This document shows, piece by piece, positions 1-8,735 of a DNA stretch of 64,000 nt. Position numbers and translations under genes: made by a program. The first letter of the stretch is position 1; the number at the start of each line of letters is the position of its first letter. The DNA lies in the NCBI RefSeq assembly GCF_009932335.1, contig NZ_BLJF01000002.1:186001-250000 (forward strand), in the 5' to 3' direction. The notes under the pieces were generated by a model. That model searched no databases and was not told the DNA's origin. It saw nothing but the letters and a program-made list of their open reading frames with translations. Origin of the DNA: Pseudomonas asiatica. Its GTDB lineage: Bacteria; Pseudomonadota; Gammaproteobacteria; Pseudomonadales; Pseudomonadaceae.

Positions 1-100
1 ATTGGTACCAAGGCCCCCACACATGAAACCGGGGCCATACATAACAAGAAATCAGTGCTCGCCTGAGGCACCCCCTGCATTTGTGTGAGGAGAAATCGCG

Positions 101-1207
101 ATGACGTCGTACACCTCCGGGAACCCAACCCAGAACCGCACAGCCCCCCAGTCCATCGGGTTTCTCCTATTGGACAATTTCACCCTGATTTCCCTGGCGT
201 CGGCCGTCGAGCCGCTGCGCATGGCCAACCAGCTGTCCGGCCGCGAGCTGTACCGCTGGCACACCCTAACCGCCGATGGTGGACAGGTGTGGGCCAGCGA
301 TGGCTTGCAGATAACCCCTGACGCCGCGATGCACAGTGCGCCTCCCATCGATACCGTGATTGTTTGCGGCGGCGTGGGCATCCAGCGCAGTGTCACCCGC
401 GAGCATGTCACCTGGTTGCAAACCCAGGCCCGCCAGTCGCGCCGCCTGGGCGCGGTATGCACCGGCAGCTGGGCCTTGGCCTGTGCCGGGCTGCTGGATG
501 GTTTCGATTGCAGTGTGCACTGGGAGTGCCTGGCCGCGATGCAAGAGGCTTTCCCGCGCGTCAACATGAGCACCCGCCTGTTCACCCTCGACCGTAACCG
601 CTTCACCAGCTCCGGCGGTACTGCGCCGCTGGACATGATGCTGCACCTGATCAGCCGCGACCACGGCCGTGAACTGTCGGCGGCGATCTCCGAAATGTTC
701 GTCTACGAGCGCATCCGCAACGAGCAGGATCACCAGCGCGTGCCGCTCAAGCACATGCTTGGCACCAACCAGCCAAAGCTGCAGGAAATCGTTGCGCTGA
801 TGGAGGCCAACCTCGAAGAGCCGATCGACCTGGACGAACTGGCGGTATACGTGTCGGTATCGCGCCGGCAGCTCGAGCGCCTGTTCCAGAAGTACCTGCA
901 CTGTTCGCCGTCGCGTTACTACCTGAAGCTGCGCCTGATCCGCGCCCGGCAGCTGCTGAAGCAGACGCCGATGTCGATCATCGAAGTGGCGTCGGTGTGC
1001 GGCTTCGTGTCTACCCCGCACTTCTCCAAATGCTACCGCGAGTATTTCGGCATTCCGCCGCGTGACGAGCGCGTGGGCTCCAACACCGCGCAGCAGGTGG
1101 CGATGATGCCGATCCCGCAGGCCATGACCCTGTCGCCGCACAGCGGGCCGATGGCGGCCCTGAGCCAGGCGCGCAATGAGTCGACCTTTGCCAGTGTAAG
1201 GCTCTGA
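101..1207 (+). CDS. gbdR: GbdR, AraC-family activator of glycine betaine catabolism
   Basis: 368-residue transcription regulator expected to activate the gbc, dgc and sox genes in response to glycine betaine or dimethylglycine. Residues about 20-195 form a DJ-1/PfpI (GATase1-like) ligand domain, and residues about 225-330 form the AraC DNA-binding domain with two helix-turn-helix motifs (RRQLERLFQKYL; IIEVASVCGF). The start is set by AGGAG eight bases before the ATG at 101. A REP pair follows the gene. The choice of GbdR over other DJ-1/AraC regulators rests on its position beside the carnitine and betaine genes. CdhR at 5526 is a paralogue of the same architecture. Confidence 0.92.
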   Translation: MTSYTSGNPTQNRTAPQSIGFLLLDNFTLISLASAVEPLRMANQLSGRELYRWHTLTADGGQVWASDGLQITPDAAMHSAPPIDTVIVCGGVGIQRSVTREHVTWLQTQARQSRRLGAVCTGSWALACAGLLDGFDCSVHWECLAAMQEAFPRVNMSTRLFTLDRNRFTSSGGTAPLDMMLHLISRDHGRELSAAISEMFVYERIRNEQDHQRVPLKHMLGTNQPKLQEIVALMEANLEEPIDLDELAVYVSVSRRQLERLFQKYLHCSPSRYYLKLRLIRARQLLKQTPMSIIEVASVCGFVSTPHFSKCYREYFGIPPRDERVGSNTAQQVAMMPIPQAMTLSPHSGPMAALSQARNESTFASVRL

Positions 1208-1214
1208 AACGGAG

Positions 1215-1312
1215 CCGGCCTCTTCGCGGGCTTGCCCGCTCCCACAGGAGGTGCACAGTATTTGAACTCTGTGCAATCCCTGTGGGAGCGGGCAAGCCCG
1301 CGAAGAGGCCGG
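1215..1312. repeat. REP inverted pair, CGCGGG class
   Basis: Two REP copies in inverted orientation. The left reads GGCCTCTTCGCGGGCTTGCC and runs on into CGCTCCCACAGG; the right arm is its reverse complement. It lies between the convergent gbdR and the 1328-1585 gene and could form a transcript hairpin for both. Confidence 0.9.
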
Positions 1313-1327
1313 TGCAGGAAAACTTTG

Positions 1328-1585
1328 TCAGCCGCGCTTGTTGAACTGCGCCAACGCCGGCAACAGCTGTTTGTCGATGGCCTGGCGCACCGCCGGCAGG
1401 ATCGTCGCACTACCGGTATACATCTGCTCCACCATCCCCTTCAGCGCCCGTGCATTGGGCTCGGTCAGCCCACGCACCACCGCTTCGCACGCCTGCTCGG
1501 CAGTAGCGCCGGCCGGAATCTCGAACCCGCGCGCGCGCAGGTGGCCTGCCAGATCGTCCTGGTCAATCAAATCCGCATGCATCAT
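1328..1585 (-). CDS. Conserved small hypothetical protein, 85 aa
   Basis: Small acidic helical protein of 85 residues. I chose the ATG at 1585 (protein begins MMHADLIDQDD) because GGGA lies a suitable distance upstream; the open frame extends to 1777 but the extra N-terminus is unlike a protein. No motif or function is recognised. A small gene next to gbdR is usual in Pseudomonas, but its role in betaine metabolism is not established here. Confidence 0.6.
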   Translation of the reverse strand: MMHADLIDQDDLAGHLRARGFEIPAGATAEQACEAVVRGLTEPNARALKGMVEQMYTGSATILPAVRQAIDKQLLPALAQFNKRG

Positions 1586-1671
1586 GGCTGTTGTCCCTTT
1601 TATCGCTAAGAGAGTGCTGCTGTGATTTACGACCGATTCTGTGACGCCGGCGACATGCCCGCAACAACAGA

Positions 1672-1848
1672 ATGGCGCCATGGCTGCTTTGGCTAAGAAC
1701 AGGTCGTTTACGGCTAAATCCAGTGTTCGGGAAGTGCGCAAACTCAAGCCATCTGCCGCAACGGAGGGTTTGGTCACCCTCGTTCGTGTACAGTGGATGT
1801 TGCTCGCTCTTGGCCCCGGATGCTCACGGCTTTCCGGGGTTATTTTTT
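1672..1848 (+). ncRNA. Candidate small RNA with sigma-54-like promoter
   Basis: A stretch without a credible ORF ends in a clear intrinsic terminator at 1814-1848 (stem CCCCGGA/TCCGGGG followed by TTATTTTTT). A second stem AGGGT/ACCCT precedes it near 1774-1789. Upstream, 1673-1690 has GG-N10-GC spacing within TGGC...CTGCT, resembling a sigma-54 -24/-12 element. A transcript starting near 1700 would be about 150 nt. No known sRNA family was recognised, and the terminator could instead belong to an unrecognised reading frame. Confidence 0.35.
1814..1848 (+). terminator. Intrinsic terminator
   Basis: Seven-base stem CCCCGGA (1814-1820) and TCCGGGG (1833-1839), 12-base loop, then TTATTTTTT. No protein gene lies just upstream on this strand, which is the main argument for a small RNA here. 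Confidence 0.75.
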
Positions 1849-1862
1849 GCCTGAATACATGA

Positions 1863-1938
1863 CCTGTGGGAGCGGGCGTGCCCGCGAATGCGATGGTGGA
1901 TTTACCGCCGCATTCGCGGGCACGCCCGCTCCCACAGG
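1863..1938. repeat. REP inverted pair, CGAATGCG class
   Basis: Two REP copies in inverted orientation. The outer arms are CCTGTGGGAGCGGGCGTGCC and its complement, and the inner parts are GCGAATGCG and CGCATTCGC. It sits just beyond the stop of cdhB. Confidence 0.9.
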
Positions 1939-1952
1939 TTATATGTTGCTGC

Positions 1953-2429
1953 TCAGTTTGGTGTAGGCAGGGCTATCACACGGCCGACGAACTCAGCCGG
2001 GGGCACATCCTGCTGCTCATCCACCAACCCTTGCAGCAACTCGACACCCCGCTCACTGAACGGTGCCGACCTCGGCCCCGCCAGGTCCACATGCAGCAGC
2101 ATCTGCTCACTGGCCGCCAGCGCTTCGTCGAACCCTGCCCGGTGCAGGCTGTGGTAGACATGCAGGCGCTTGCGATCAAAGCCGATGATCTGCGTTTGCA
2201 CCCATACCTCGGTGCCCAGCTTCACTTCGTGCAGGTAGTTGATGTGCGCCTCCAGGGTGAACAGCGAGTTACCGCTCTGGCCGCGGCTGTCGGCATCCAG
2301 GCCGATGCGCTCCATCAGCGCGTCGGTGGCGTAGCTGAAGATCAGCAGGTAGTAGGCATCGCGCAGGTGCCCGTTGTAGTCGACCCAGTCCTCCTGGACC
2401 GGGGTGCGGTAGGTGATCAGTGCGGGCAT
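1953..2429 (-). CDS. cdhB: CdhB, betainyl-CoA thioesterase (hotdog fold)
   Basis: 158-residue hotdog-fold thioesterase of the 4HBT/YbgC type, with the typical VDYNGHLRDAYYLLIF segment near the N-terminus. It is the last gene of the leftward carnitine operon, 10 nt after cdhA, with GAGGAG before the ATG at 2429. In carnitine catabolism it should hydrolyse betainyl-CoA, the product of CdhC, to glycine betaine and CoA. The assignment rests on gene order plus fold, because the family alone does not give substrate. Confidence 0.85.
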   Translation of the reverse strand: MPALITYRTPVQEDWVDYNGHLRDAYYLLIFSYATDALMERIGLDADSRGQSGNSLFTLEAHINYLHEVKLGTEVWVQTQIIGFDRKRLHVYHSLHRAGFDEALAASEQMLLHVDLAGPRSAPFSERGVELLQGLVDEQQDVPPAEFVGRVIALPTPN

Positions 2430-2439
2430 CGCGGTCTCC

Positions 2440-3405
2440 TCAGTCGCCGAAAGCCATGCCGTGGCTGGCCTTGCTGGTCTTTACCGCTTCCAGCACTGCC
2501 AACAGGGTGTCATCACGATAGCGCTCCAGCGCGGCGATGCTGCGATCCGCCAGTTGCTCGGAGGTCCCTTCGACCACATCGTCGATCAACTTGTCGGTGA
2601 GTTCCGGCGCCGGCAGGTAGGTCCAGGGCAGTTTCAACGCCGGGCCGAACTGGGCCATGAAGTGACGCATGCCCGCATCACCACCGGCCAGGGTGTAGGT
2701 GAGGAACGTGCCCATGAACGACCAGCGCAGGCCGGCGCCGAAGCGGATGGCATCGTCGATCTCGCCGGTGCTGGCCACGCCGTCGTTGACCAAGTGCAGT
2801 GCTTCGCGCCACAGCGCTTCGAGCAGGCGGTCGGCGATGAACCCGGGCACTTCCTTGCGTACGTGTAGCGGGCGCATGCCCAGGGCGGTGTAGATGGTCC
2901 GGGCCGCTTCGATGGCCTCGGGAGCGGTGCGGTTGCCGCCGACGATTTCCACCAGCGGCAGCAGGTACACCGGGTTGAACGGGTGGCCGACCACGCAGCG
3001 CTCGGGGTGGGTGGCCGACTCGTAGAACTCGCTGGGCAGCAGGCCCGAGGTGCTGGAACCGATGATCGCGTCGGGTTTGGCGGCGGCGCTGATCTTTGCG
3101 TGCAGGTCGAGCTTCAGGTCCAGGCGTTCAGGGGCGCTTTCCTGGATGAAATCGGCGTCGCGGACGCATTCCTCGATGGTGGCGACGAACTTCAGGCGGT
3201 CTTGTGATGCGCCTGGTGCCAGGCCTTGCTTTTCCAGTGCCGGCCAGGCGTTGGCGATGCGCTTGCGCAAGGCCTGCTCGGCGCCTGGCGCCGGGTCCCA
3301 GGCGACCACGTCCAGGCCGTGGGCCAGGGCGCGCGCAACCCAGCCGCTGCCGATCACGCCACTACCCAGCGCGGCGAAGGTCTTGATCTCGGTGATGAAG
3401 GTCAT
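2440..3405 (-). CDS. cdhA: CdhA, L-carnitine 3-dehydrogenase
   Basis: 321-residue NAD-dependent dehydrogenase of the 3-hydroxyacyl-CoA dehydrogenase family. The N-terminal Rossmann motif GSGVIGSGW is near residues 14-22, and a helical C-terminal domain starts near residue 190 (PGFIADRL). It oxidises L-carnitine to 3-dehydrocarnitine in the cytoplasm. AGGAG seven bases upstream supports the ATG at 3405. It lies between cdhC and cdhB in one operon. Length and context fit the characterised Pseudomonas enzyme. Confidence 0.9.
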   Translation of the reverse strand: MTFITEIKTFAALGSGVIGSGWVARALAHGLDVVAWDPAPGAEQALRKRIANAWPALEKQGLAPGASQDRLKFVATIEECVRDADFIQESAPERLDLKLDLHAKISAAAKPDAIIGSSTSGLLPSEFYESATHPERCVVGHPFNPVYLLPLVEIVGGNRTAPEAIEAARTIYTALGMRPLHVRKEVPGFIADRLLEALWREALHLVNDGVASTGEIDDAIRFGAGLRWSFMGTFLTYTLAGGDAGMRHFMAQFGPALKLPWTYLPAPELTDKLIDDVVEGTSEQLADRSIAALERYRDDTLLAVLEAVKTSKASHGMAFGD

Positions 3406-3423
3406 GTTGGGCTCCTGAAAGTG

Positions 3424-4308
3424 TCAGCGGCGTTTGAGGTTCATCTTTTCCCGGCCTTCGGCCGGGGTCAGCACACGGGCGCCAAGGCGCGAAATGATTT
3501 CCACCGCGCGCTCGACCAACTGGCCGTTGCTGGCCAGCACGCCACGGTCCAGGTAAAGGTTGTCCTCCAGGCCCACCCGCACGTTGCCGCCCAGCAGCAC
3601 CGCCTGTGCGGCCATCGGCATCTGCATGCGACCGATACCGAACCCGGCCCAGGTGACGTTTGGCGGCAAGTTGTCGGCCATCGCCTTCATGGTGGTGGTA
3701 TCGGCCGGAGCGCCCCACGGGATACCCAGGCACAGCTGGAACAGCGGGTCTTCGAGCAGGCCTTCCTTCATCATCTGCTTGGCAAACCACAGGTGGCCGG
3801 TGTCGAAGATTTCCAGCTCGGCTTTTACCCCCAGCTCGGTAATGCGCTTGGCGCCGGCGCGTAGTTGTGCCGGGGTGGAGACGTAGATCGAGTTGCCGTC
3901 GCCGAAGTTGAGGGTGCCGCAGTCGAGGGTGCAGATTTCCGGCAGCAGCGCTTCGACATGGGCCAGACGCTCCAGTGGGCCGATCAGGTCGGTACCCGCG
4001 CCGAACTCCAGTGGTGTTTCACCCGGGCCGATTTCCAGGTCGCCACCCATGCCCGCGGTAAGGTTGACGATGATGTCCACGTCGGCTTCGCGGATGCGCT
4101 CCATGACTTCTCGATACAGCGCCACGTCACGGCTGAAGCGGCCGGTTTGCGGGTCGCGCACGTGGCAGTGGACCACGGTGGCGCCGGCTTTGGCGGCCTC
4201 TACGGCAGACTCGGCGATCTGCTTGGGGGTGACTGGAACAAGGTGGCTTTTCGAGGCGGTGTCGCCGGCGCCGGTGAGGGCGCAGGTGATGATGACGTCG
4301 TGGTTCAT
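3424..4308 (-). CDS. cdhC: CdhC, 3-dehydrocarnitine:acetyl-CoA trimethylamine transferase (BKACE)
   Basis: 294-residue member of the BKACE family (DUF849, beta-keto acid cleavage enzymes). The metal-binding HxH is seen in [12 protein letters not shown] around residue 48. It should convert 3-dehydrocarnitine and acetyl-CoA to betainyl-CoA and acetoacetate. AGGAAC precedes the ATG at 4308. It lies 18 nt upstream of cdhA in the same transcript. BKACE members use several beta-keto acids; the cdh neighbours decide the substrate. Confidence 0.9.
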   Translation of the reverse strand: MNHDVIITCALTGAGDTASKSHLVPVTPKQIAESAVEAAKAGATVVHCHVRDPQTGRFSRDVALYREVMERIREADVDIIVNLTAGMGGDLEIGPGETPLEFGAGTDLIGPLERLAHVEALLPEICTLDCGTLNFGDGNSIYVSTPAQLRAGAKRITELGVKAELEIFDTGHLWFAKQMMKEGLLEDPLFQLCLGIPWGAPADTTTMKAMADNLPPNVTWAGFGIGRMQMPMAAQAVLLGGNVRVGLEDNLYLDRGVLASNGQLVERAVEIISRLGARVLTPAEGREKMNLKRR

Positions 4309-4335
4309 GTCGGGGTTCCTTGAGAGAGCTGTGGT

Positions 4336-4425
4336 GGCCTTTTCGCGGGCATGCCCGCTCCCACAGGGTCTGCGCAGACCTTGTTCTATGCGCTGTACCT
4401 GTAGGAGCAGCCTTGTGCTGCGAAG
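4336..4425. repeat. Mixed REP pair between caiX and cdhC
   Basis: Left copy (4336-4368) is of the CGCGGGCATGCCCGCTCCCA class. Right copy (4398-4425) is of the GTAGGAGCAGCCTTGTGCTG class. Two different REP classes therefore face each other inside the carnitine operon, where they may moderate transcript levels between caiX and cdhC. Confidence 0.8.
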
Positions 4426-4433
4426 GGGGGGTG

Positions 4434-5378
4434 TCAGTTGGCAGTGAGCTTGAGGTTGTCAGCAGCCGGCTTGCCATCGAAGGTGGTCACACCCTCCAGC
4501 CAGCGGGCCTTGTCCTCGGGGTGGTCCTTGAGCCACTGGCGGGCCGACTCCAGCGCATCCTTGTGGTCGAGCAGCGGCTGCATCATGCGGCTCTCGTCCT
4601 CGGCGCTGAAGTTCAGGTTGGCCAGCAGGCGGTGGGCATTGGGGCAGCGTTCGGCGTAGTCCGGCGCGGTCACCGTCCACACTGTCGCGCGGCCTTCGTC
4701 AGGGCCCAGGGCGTCCTGGCTGTCGCCCAGGTAGACCATGTCGATATTCACGTTCATCGGGTGCGGCGCCCAGCCAAAGAACACCACGGCTTCGTTGCGC
4801 CGCACCGCGCGATCGACGGCGGCGAGCATGCCGGCCTCGCTGGACTCGACCAGCTGGAACTTGCCCAGGCCGAACTGGTTCTTGGCGATCATCGCCTTGA
4901 TCTGGGTGTTGGCGCCGGAACCCGGTTCGATGCCGTAGATTTTCCCGCCCAGTTCCTTTTCGAACTTGTGGATGTCGGCGAAGGTCTTCAGGCCCTTGTC
5001 GGCCAGGTACTTGGGCACCGCCAGGGTGGCGCGGGCGTCTTCCAGGCTGGGTTTGTCGAGCACCTTGACCTGCTTGGCGTCGACGAACGGGGTGATGGTC
5101 TGGGTCATGATCGGGTTCCAGTAACCCAGGAACATGTCCAGGCGTTTGTCGCGGATGCCGGCGAAGATGATCTGCTGCGAGGCGCTGGTCTGTTTGGTCT
5201 GGTAGCCAAGGCCATCGAGCAGCACCTGGGCCATGGCGCTGGTGGCGATGACGTCGGTCCAGTTGACCACGCCCAGACGGACGTTCTTGCAAGCCGCGGG
5301 CTCGGCGGCGAATAGTGGGGAAGTGGCGATGCTGCTCAGGGCAAGGGTCAACAGGCTGCGGCGGATCAAGCTGTGCAT
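4434..5378 (-). CDS. caiX: CaiX, periplasmic carnitine-binding protein
   Basis: 314-residue substrate-binding protein of the OpuAC/ProX quaternary-amine family. The first 24 residues are a Sec signal peptide ([16 protein letters not shown], cleavage after FAA); there is no lipobox Cys. The mature part starts [15 protein letters not shown] and carries conserved tryptophans expected for binding a quaternary ammonium. The frame is open to 5543, but GGAG before the ATG at 5378 and the signal peptide fix the start. It has no ABC partner here and probably feeds a shared betaine/carnitine permease elsewhere. Confidence 0.88.
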   Translation of the reverse strand: MHSLIRRSLLTLALSSIATSPLFAAEPAACKNVRLGVVNWTDVIATSAMAQVLLDGLGYQTKQTSASQQIIFAGIRDKRLDMFLGYWNPIMTQTITPFVDAKQVKVLDKPSLEDARATLAVPKYLADKGLKTFADIHKFEKELGGKIYGIEPGSGANTQIKAMIAKNQFGLGKFQLVESSEAGMLAAVDRAVRRNEAVVFFGWAPHPMNVNIDMVYLGDSQDALGPDEGRATVWTVTAPDYAERCPNAHRLLANLNFSAEDESRMMQPLLDHKDALESARQWLKDHPEDKARWLEGVTTFDGKPAADNLKLTAN

Positions 5379-5476
5379 GGTGGCTCTCCATCGGCAGTGC
5401 ATATTGTTATTGGGGTTCGACCTCTCTGGGTCGTATGAAGAAGCTACGCTGCTGTCAGGGTGGAAAATCGCACCCT

Positions 5477-5505
5477 GGCGACCAACATTTGCACGGAGGC
5501 GACCA
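5477..5505. promoter_or_regulatory. Tandem direct-repeat operator between caiX and cdhR
   Basis: GGCGACCA occurs at 5477-5484 and again at 5498-5505, same orientation, exactly 21 bp apart. AraC-family dimers typically bind two direct half-sites about 21 bp apart, so this is a candidate site for CdhR or GbdR controlling caiX-cdhCAB and cdhR. A near-identical copy of the segment occurs at 9455-9483. Confidence 0.6.
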
Positions 5506-5525
5506 CCTTTGCCGTGGAGCATGCA

Positions 5526-6470
5526 ATGCCGCAAATCATTCACTTCCTGTTGTTGCCCGGGTTCTCGGCCATGGGTTTCATCAGTGCCCTGGAACCACTG
5601 CGGGTGGCCAACCGCTTCAAGGGCCCGTTGTATCGCTGGCAGGTGTTGAGCCTGGACGGCGGGGCGGTGCTGGCCAGCAATGGCATGTCGGTGAACGCCG
5701 ATGCAGCGCTGGCGGCGGGCGAGCCTGGTGGCATCCTGCTGATCGTCGCCGGTTTCGAGCCATTGGCCTGTTATGGGCCGGCGCTGCAGCAGGCGCTACG
5801 CCGCCTGGACCATGAGGGGGTGGTTCTGGGTGGCATCGATACCGGCGCGGTGGTGCTGGCCGAGGCCGGCCTGCTCGACGGCCACCGCGCCACCGTGCAC
5901 TGGGAGGCGCTGGAGGCGTTCAAGGAGCGCTATCCACGCTTGCAGGTGACCCAGGAGCTGTTCGAGATCGATCGGCGTCGCATCACCTGCGCAGGCGGTA
6001 CCGCGTCAATCGACCTGATGCTTGACCTGATCGGCCAGGCCCATGGCAGCGAGCTGGCGGTGCAGGTGTCCGAGCAGTTCGTGCTCGGGCGTATTCGCCA
6101 GCGCCAGGACCACCAGCGCATGCAGATCGCCAGCCGTTACTGCATCAGCAACAAGAAGCTCGTAAAGGTGATCGGCGAGATGGAGCGAAATATCGAGCAG
6201 CCGCTCAACACCCAGGTGCTGGCCGATGCAGTGCAGGTGACTCGGCGGCAACTGGAGCGCCTGTTCCGCTTGCATCTGGACGACACGCCCAGTGGCTTCT
6301 ATCTGCGATTGCGACTGGACAAGGCTCGGCAGCTATTGCGCCAGACCGACATGAGTGTGCTGGAGGTGGCGGTGGCGTGCGGGTTCGAGTCGGCGTCGTA
6401 TTTCACACGCAGCTACCGGGCACGGTTCGAGCGGTGTCCGCGGGAGGATCGGTTGGCCCGGGTGGTGTGA
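5526..6470 (+). CDS. cdhR: CdhR, AraC-family activator of carnitine catabolism
   Basis: 314-residue regulator with an N-terminal DJ-1/PfpI-like domain (about 1-185) and a C-terminal AraC domain (about 215-310; RRQLERLFRLHL, VLEVAVACGFESASYF). The frame opens at 5460, but GTGGAG seven bases before the ATG at 5526, and protein start MPQIIHFLLLPGF, choose the later codon. It is divergent from caiX and should activate the carnitine operon. It resembles GbdR across its whole length. The N-terminal DNA and promoter are duplicated at 9448-9520. Confidence 0.9.
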   Translation: MPQIIHFLLLPGFSAMGFISALEPLRVANRFKGPLYRWQVLSLDGGAVLASNGMSVNADAALAAGEPGGILLIVAGFEPLACYGPALQQALRRLDHEGVVLGGIDTGAVVLAEAGLLDGHRATVHWEALEAFKERYPRLQVTQELFEIDRRRITCAGGTASIDLMLDLIGQAHGSELAVQVSEQFVLGRIRQRQDHQRMQIASRYCISNKKLVKVIGEMERNIEQPLNTQVLADAVQVTRRQLERLFRLHLDDTPSGFYLRLRLDKARQLLRQTDMSVLEVAVACGFESASYFTRSYRARFERCPREDRLARVV

Positions 6471-6542
6471 CTGGTCCTCGTGAGCCATTGAGGTTCAACT
6501 CTCGCCTCCTTGGAAAACTTGTTTGGTTAGACGAGGTGGGAG

Positions 6543-6582
6543 CCCCGATCAGTTATTTGACCGCCTTTACAACTGATCGGGG
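6543..6582. terminator. Bidirectional terminator-like hairpin
   Basis: CCCCGATCAGTT (6543-6554) and AACTGATCGGGG (6571-6582) form a perfect 12-bp stem with a 16-nt loop. It lies between the convergent cdhR and bacteriocin immunity gene. There is no strong T-tract, so it is terminator-like rather than proven. Confidence 0.65.
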
Positions 6583-6591
6583 GGGCACATA

Positions 6592-6843
6592 TTAGGGTTG
6601 AGCAAATCCTGGTTTGCCGTTTGCAGCACGCCAAGCCTTCACCTCGGCCACAATTTGCTCAGGGCTATCTTTCCCTTCCTCTGGGTAAAAAAGAAGATCT
6701 GATCCAGCAGGGTGCTCTGACAGTTGCTCAAATTTCTCCACAGCGCTACGGTGCGCTTCGTCGCTAGGGTAGTCAACTATGTATATTTTTTTTACAAACT
6801 CCAAAAAATCTGTTTCTTTAATATCGCTAATAGAATCATTCAT
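6592..6843 (-). CDS. Im-type bacteriocin immunity protein
   Basis: 83-residue acidic protein of the colicin E2/E7/E9 immunity (Im) family. Helix III and its surroundings read SEHPAGSDLLFYPEEGKDSP, and the C-terminal part VKAWRAANGKPGF is close to Im9. It should bind the nuclease domain encoded just upstream and protect the producer. It starts 2 nt after the bacteriocin stop codon, so the two are translationally coupled. Aromatic FY in the LLFYP loop matches the hot-spot tyrosine pair of Im proteins. Confidence 0.92.
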   Translation of the reverse strand: MNDSISDIKETDFLEFVKKIYIVDYPSDEAHRSAVEKFEQLSEHPAGSDLLFYPEEGKDSPEQIVAEVKAWRAANGKPGFAQP

Positions 6844-6845
6844 TT

Positions 6846-8735
6846 TTAATTGCCTTGGTGAATTTGGATATGGAGGTCGGGAGTCGTAAGGAAAATGTTC
6901 TCTGCGTTGTACACTTCTCCGCCCCGAGAAATCAATGTTTTATGATGCAGTTCCACCACAACTCGTTTCCCGACACGAGCATTTTTGGGAACGTACGGAG
7001 CGAGCCCTTTTCTCATCCTAGAAATGTTCACCCGACTGAATTGTTTTGAAAGCATTTCGTCATTGCCAATTGCTTTCCAGATCGCTTCCCTCATGGACCG
7101 CCAATTTGGGAAGTTTCTCCCCCGCAGCAAGTCAGCAACCTGCATTGGAATGGGGGCTCCTTCACCTGTCGAAGCGCCTCTAGACCACGATTCGTCAACT
7201 TGAGGGCCGTACCCACTTGCCGTACCAGGATCTTCTCGCCGATCCCTGAACATTGTGTAGATTGGCGGCAGCCCCGAGTCTGCAGGAAAAACAACGATGT
7301 AGTCATCAAGGTTGGCGTCAGCAATACCTGGGTAGCTGTCAATCCTGATTTCAACCGGTAGCAATTCAGCTCCGGGATAAATCTTCGGAGGTTTTTGCTC
7401 AGAGGGCAGGCTGGTAGAGGAGTCTCTTGGTTTGTCGATAGGAGTCCAGGTGAGGGTCCGCGGCGGTGAGTCTGCGGTGGTCGCGGTATAGATGTTGCGT
7501 TGTGCGTCGAATGAAGCGGTAAGTACACGTACCTCAAATGGAACGGGGCCGCCGTTAGCTTTGACTACGAAAATTTCCGAGGCGCCCTCGGCCGTGGTCC
7601 GGGAGCTGAAACGGTAGGGCATCTCAGCTGTGCTGCTTATGCCTTCATTGGTTGCCAATGCTATGCTTACTTGGGGAGCTAGATCTGACAGCGGCGTTTG
7701 CAGGCTGTAGCGATCAGGGAGCTCACCATTACCGAGCCGAGGCGAGTAGAGCAAAGCCGAAACACCGACGATGAAACCCGAGCCTACAGCGACCGCATAA
7801 CCTTCTAGTGCTCCAATCGCAGTTCCTAATACTGTGCGAAGTGAGAACAGGGGGGTATTACTCGACACTGTGCCTGCAGCCGTAAGCACGACCGAGCTGA
7901 TTTGTGCAATGGAACCAGATGTAGAGTATGTATTTGCTGCTCGGACTGTGGCAGTTTCGGCGGCGATACGCTCGGCTTCGGCCTTCGCGGCAGCCTCGGC
8001 GGCGATACGCTCGGCTTCGGCCTTCGCGGCAGCCTCGGCGGCGATACGCTCGGCTTCGGCCTTCGCGGCAGCCTCAGCGGCGATACGCTCTGCTTCGGCA
8101 TTTGCGGCAGCTCTGGCTGCCATACGCGCGGCTTCTCGGGCTTGGACGCGGGCCCGTACTTGCTCTGTAGTGCTGCCCTGCAATTGTTGCGATAGATGAT
8201 AAATCTGGAGTGCAATAAAGTCCCTAGTCTTAGAGTGGGCGTAGCTCTGTGTGGCTCTCTGAACGAAAAGGTCTGGGTTGTCGCTTATTTTTCCATATTT
8301 TTGCTCGTAACTGGAGATGACGGATGCAGAAGACCTCCATGTAGAATTGAAACCTAATAGTTGTCTGGCATTAGTGTCGAGAAGCGGTATCTCATCTAGT
8401 TTTTGTAGAATTAGGTCCTCCATTGCATATTTTCGCGCATTGATGTCATTTGCGTAGAGAGTGGCTGCCAGTTCCTCAACTTCTTCAGTTACTGATTGAA
8501 TAATGTTGCCTAATTCAAATTTGCTGGTGTTCTCACTTCTGATTGCATCCAGCAGTTGCTCTGGTTTCGGGAGTGCCGTTGGAGAAGGAGTGGCAGGTGG
8601 TATATCAGAGATGAATGGGCCAGGCGCGGCATATGGCCAGTGAGGTAACCCAAAGGGATAAAGTGTGGGGAGTATTACTGGGATTCTATTTGTAGGATAG
8701 ACATACTGGTCAGGTAGAACTAAAGGGCCCTGCAT
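6846..8735 (-). CDS. S-type pyocin/colicin-like DNase bacteriocin (HNH)
   Basis: 629-residue toxin. The N-terminus is proline-rich. Residues about 206-257 are a four-fold 13-residue Ala/Glu repeat predicted to form a helical rod. An S-type pyocin domain follows (IADANLDDYIVVF, TMFRDRREDPGTASGYG), and residues about 515-629 are an E9-like HNH DNase with all metal and catalytic histidines (VELHHKTLISRGG, DLHIQIH). I chose the ATG at 8735 because TTGGAG lies six bases upstream; a GTG at 8861 would add 42 residues but has no clear ribosome site. I found no TonB box or SOS/P-box I could defend. Low GC relative to the neighbours suggests transfer. Confidence 0.88.
   Translation of the reverse strand: MQGPLVLPDQYVYPTNRIPVILPTLYPFGLPHWPYAAPGPFISDIPPATPSPTALPKPEQLLDAIRSENTSKFELGNIIQSVTEEVEELAATLYANDINARKYAMEDLILQKLDEIPLLDTNARQLLGFNSTWRSSASVISSYEQKYGKISDNPDLFVQRATQSYAHSKTRDFIALQIYHLSQQLQGSTTEQVRARVQAREAARMAARAAANAEAERIAAEAAAKAEAERIAAEAAAKAEAERIAAEAAAKAEAERIAAETATVRAANTYSTSGSIAQISSVVLTAAGTVSSNTPLFSLRTVLGTAIGALEGYAVAVGSGFIVGVSALLYSPRLGNGELPDRYSLQTPLSDLAPQVSIALATNEGISSTAEMPYRFSSRTTAEGASEIFVVKANGGPVPFEVRVLTASFDAQRNIYTATTADSPPRTLTWTPIDKPRDSSTSLPSEQKPPKIYPGAELLPVEIRIDSYPGIADANLDDYIVVFPADSGLPPIYTMFRDRREDPGTASGYGPQVDESWSRGASTGEGAPIPMQVADLLRGRNFPNWRSMREAIWKAIGNDEMLSKQFSRVNISRMRKGLAPYVPKNARVGKRVVVELHHKTLISRGGEVYNAENIFLTTPDLHIQIHQGN
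7963..8118 (-). repeat. 39-bp tandem repeat, four copies, inside the bacteriocin gene
   Basis: GCGATACG recurs at 7963, 8002, 8041 and 8080, a 39-bp period encoding the 13-residue unit AEAERIAAEAAAK. The first three plus-strand copies are almost identical and the fourth has diverged. It extends the central helix and is likely to vary in copy number. Confidence 0.92.

Noticed and set aside
1814..1848. Candidate sRNA considered as RsmX/Y/Z or CrcZ type
   Set aside because: There is no GacA-type upstream palindrome, few exposed GGA motifs, and no run of Crc-type A-rich motifs in the predicted transcript.
7963..8118. Regular short repeats suggestive of a CRISPR array
   Set aside because: The 39-bp units are contiguous, without spacers, and encode an in-frame 13-residue protein repeat.
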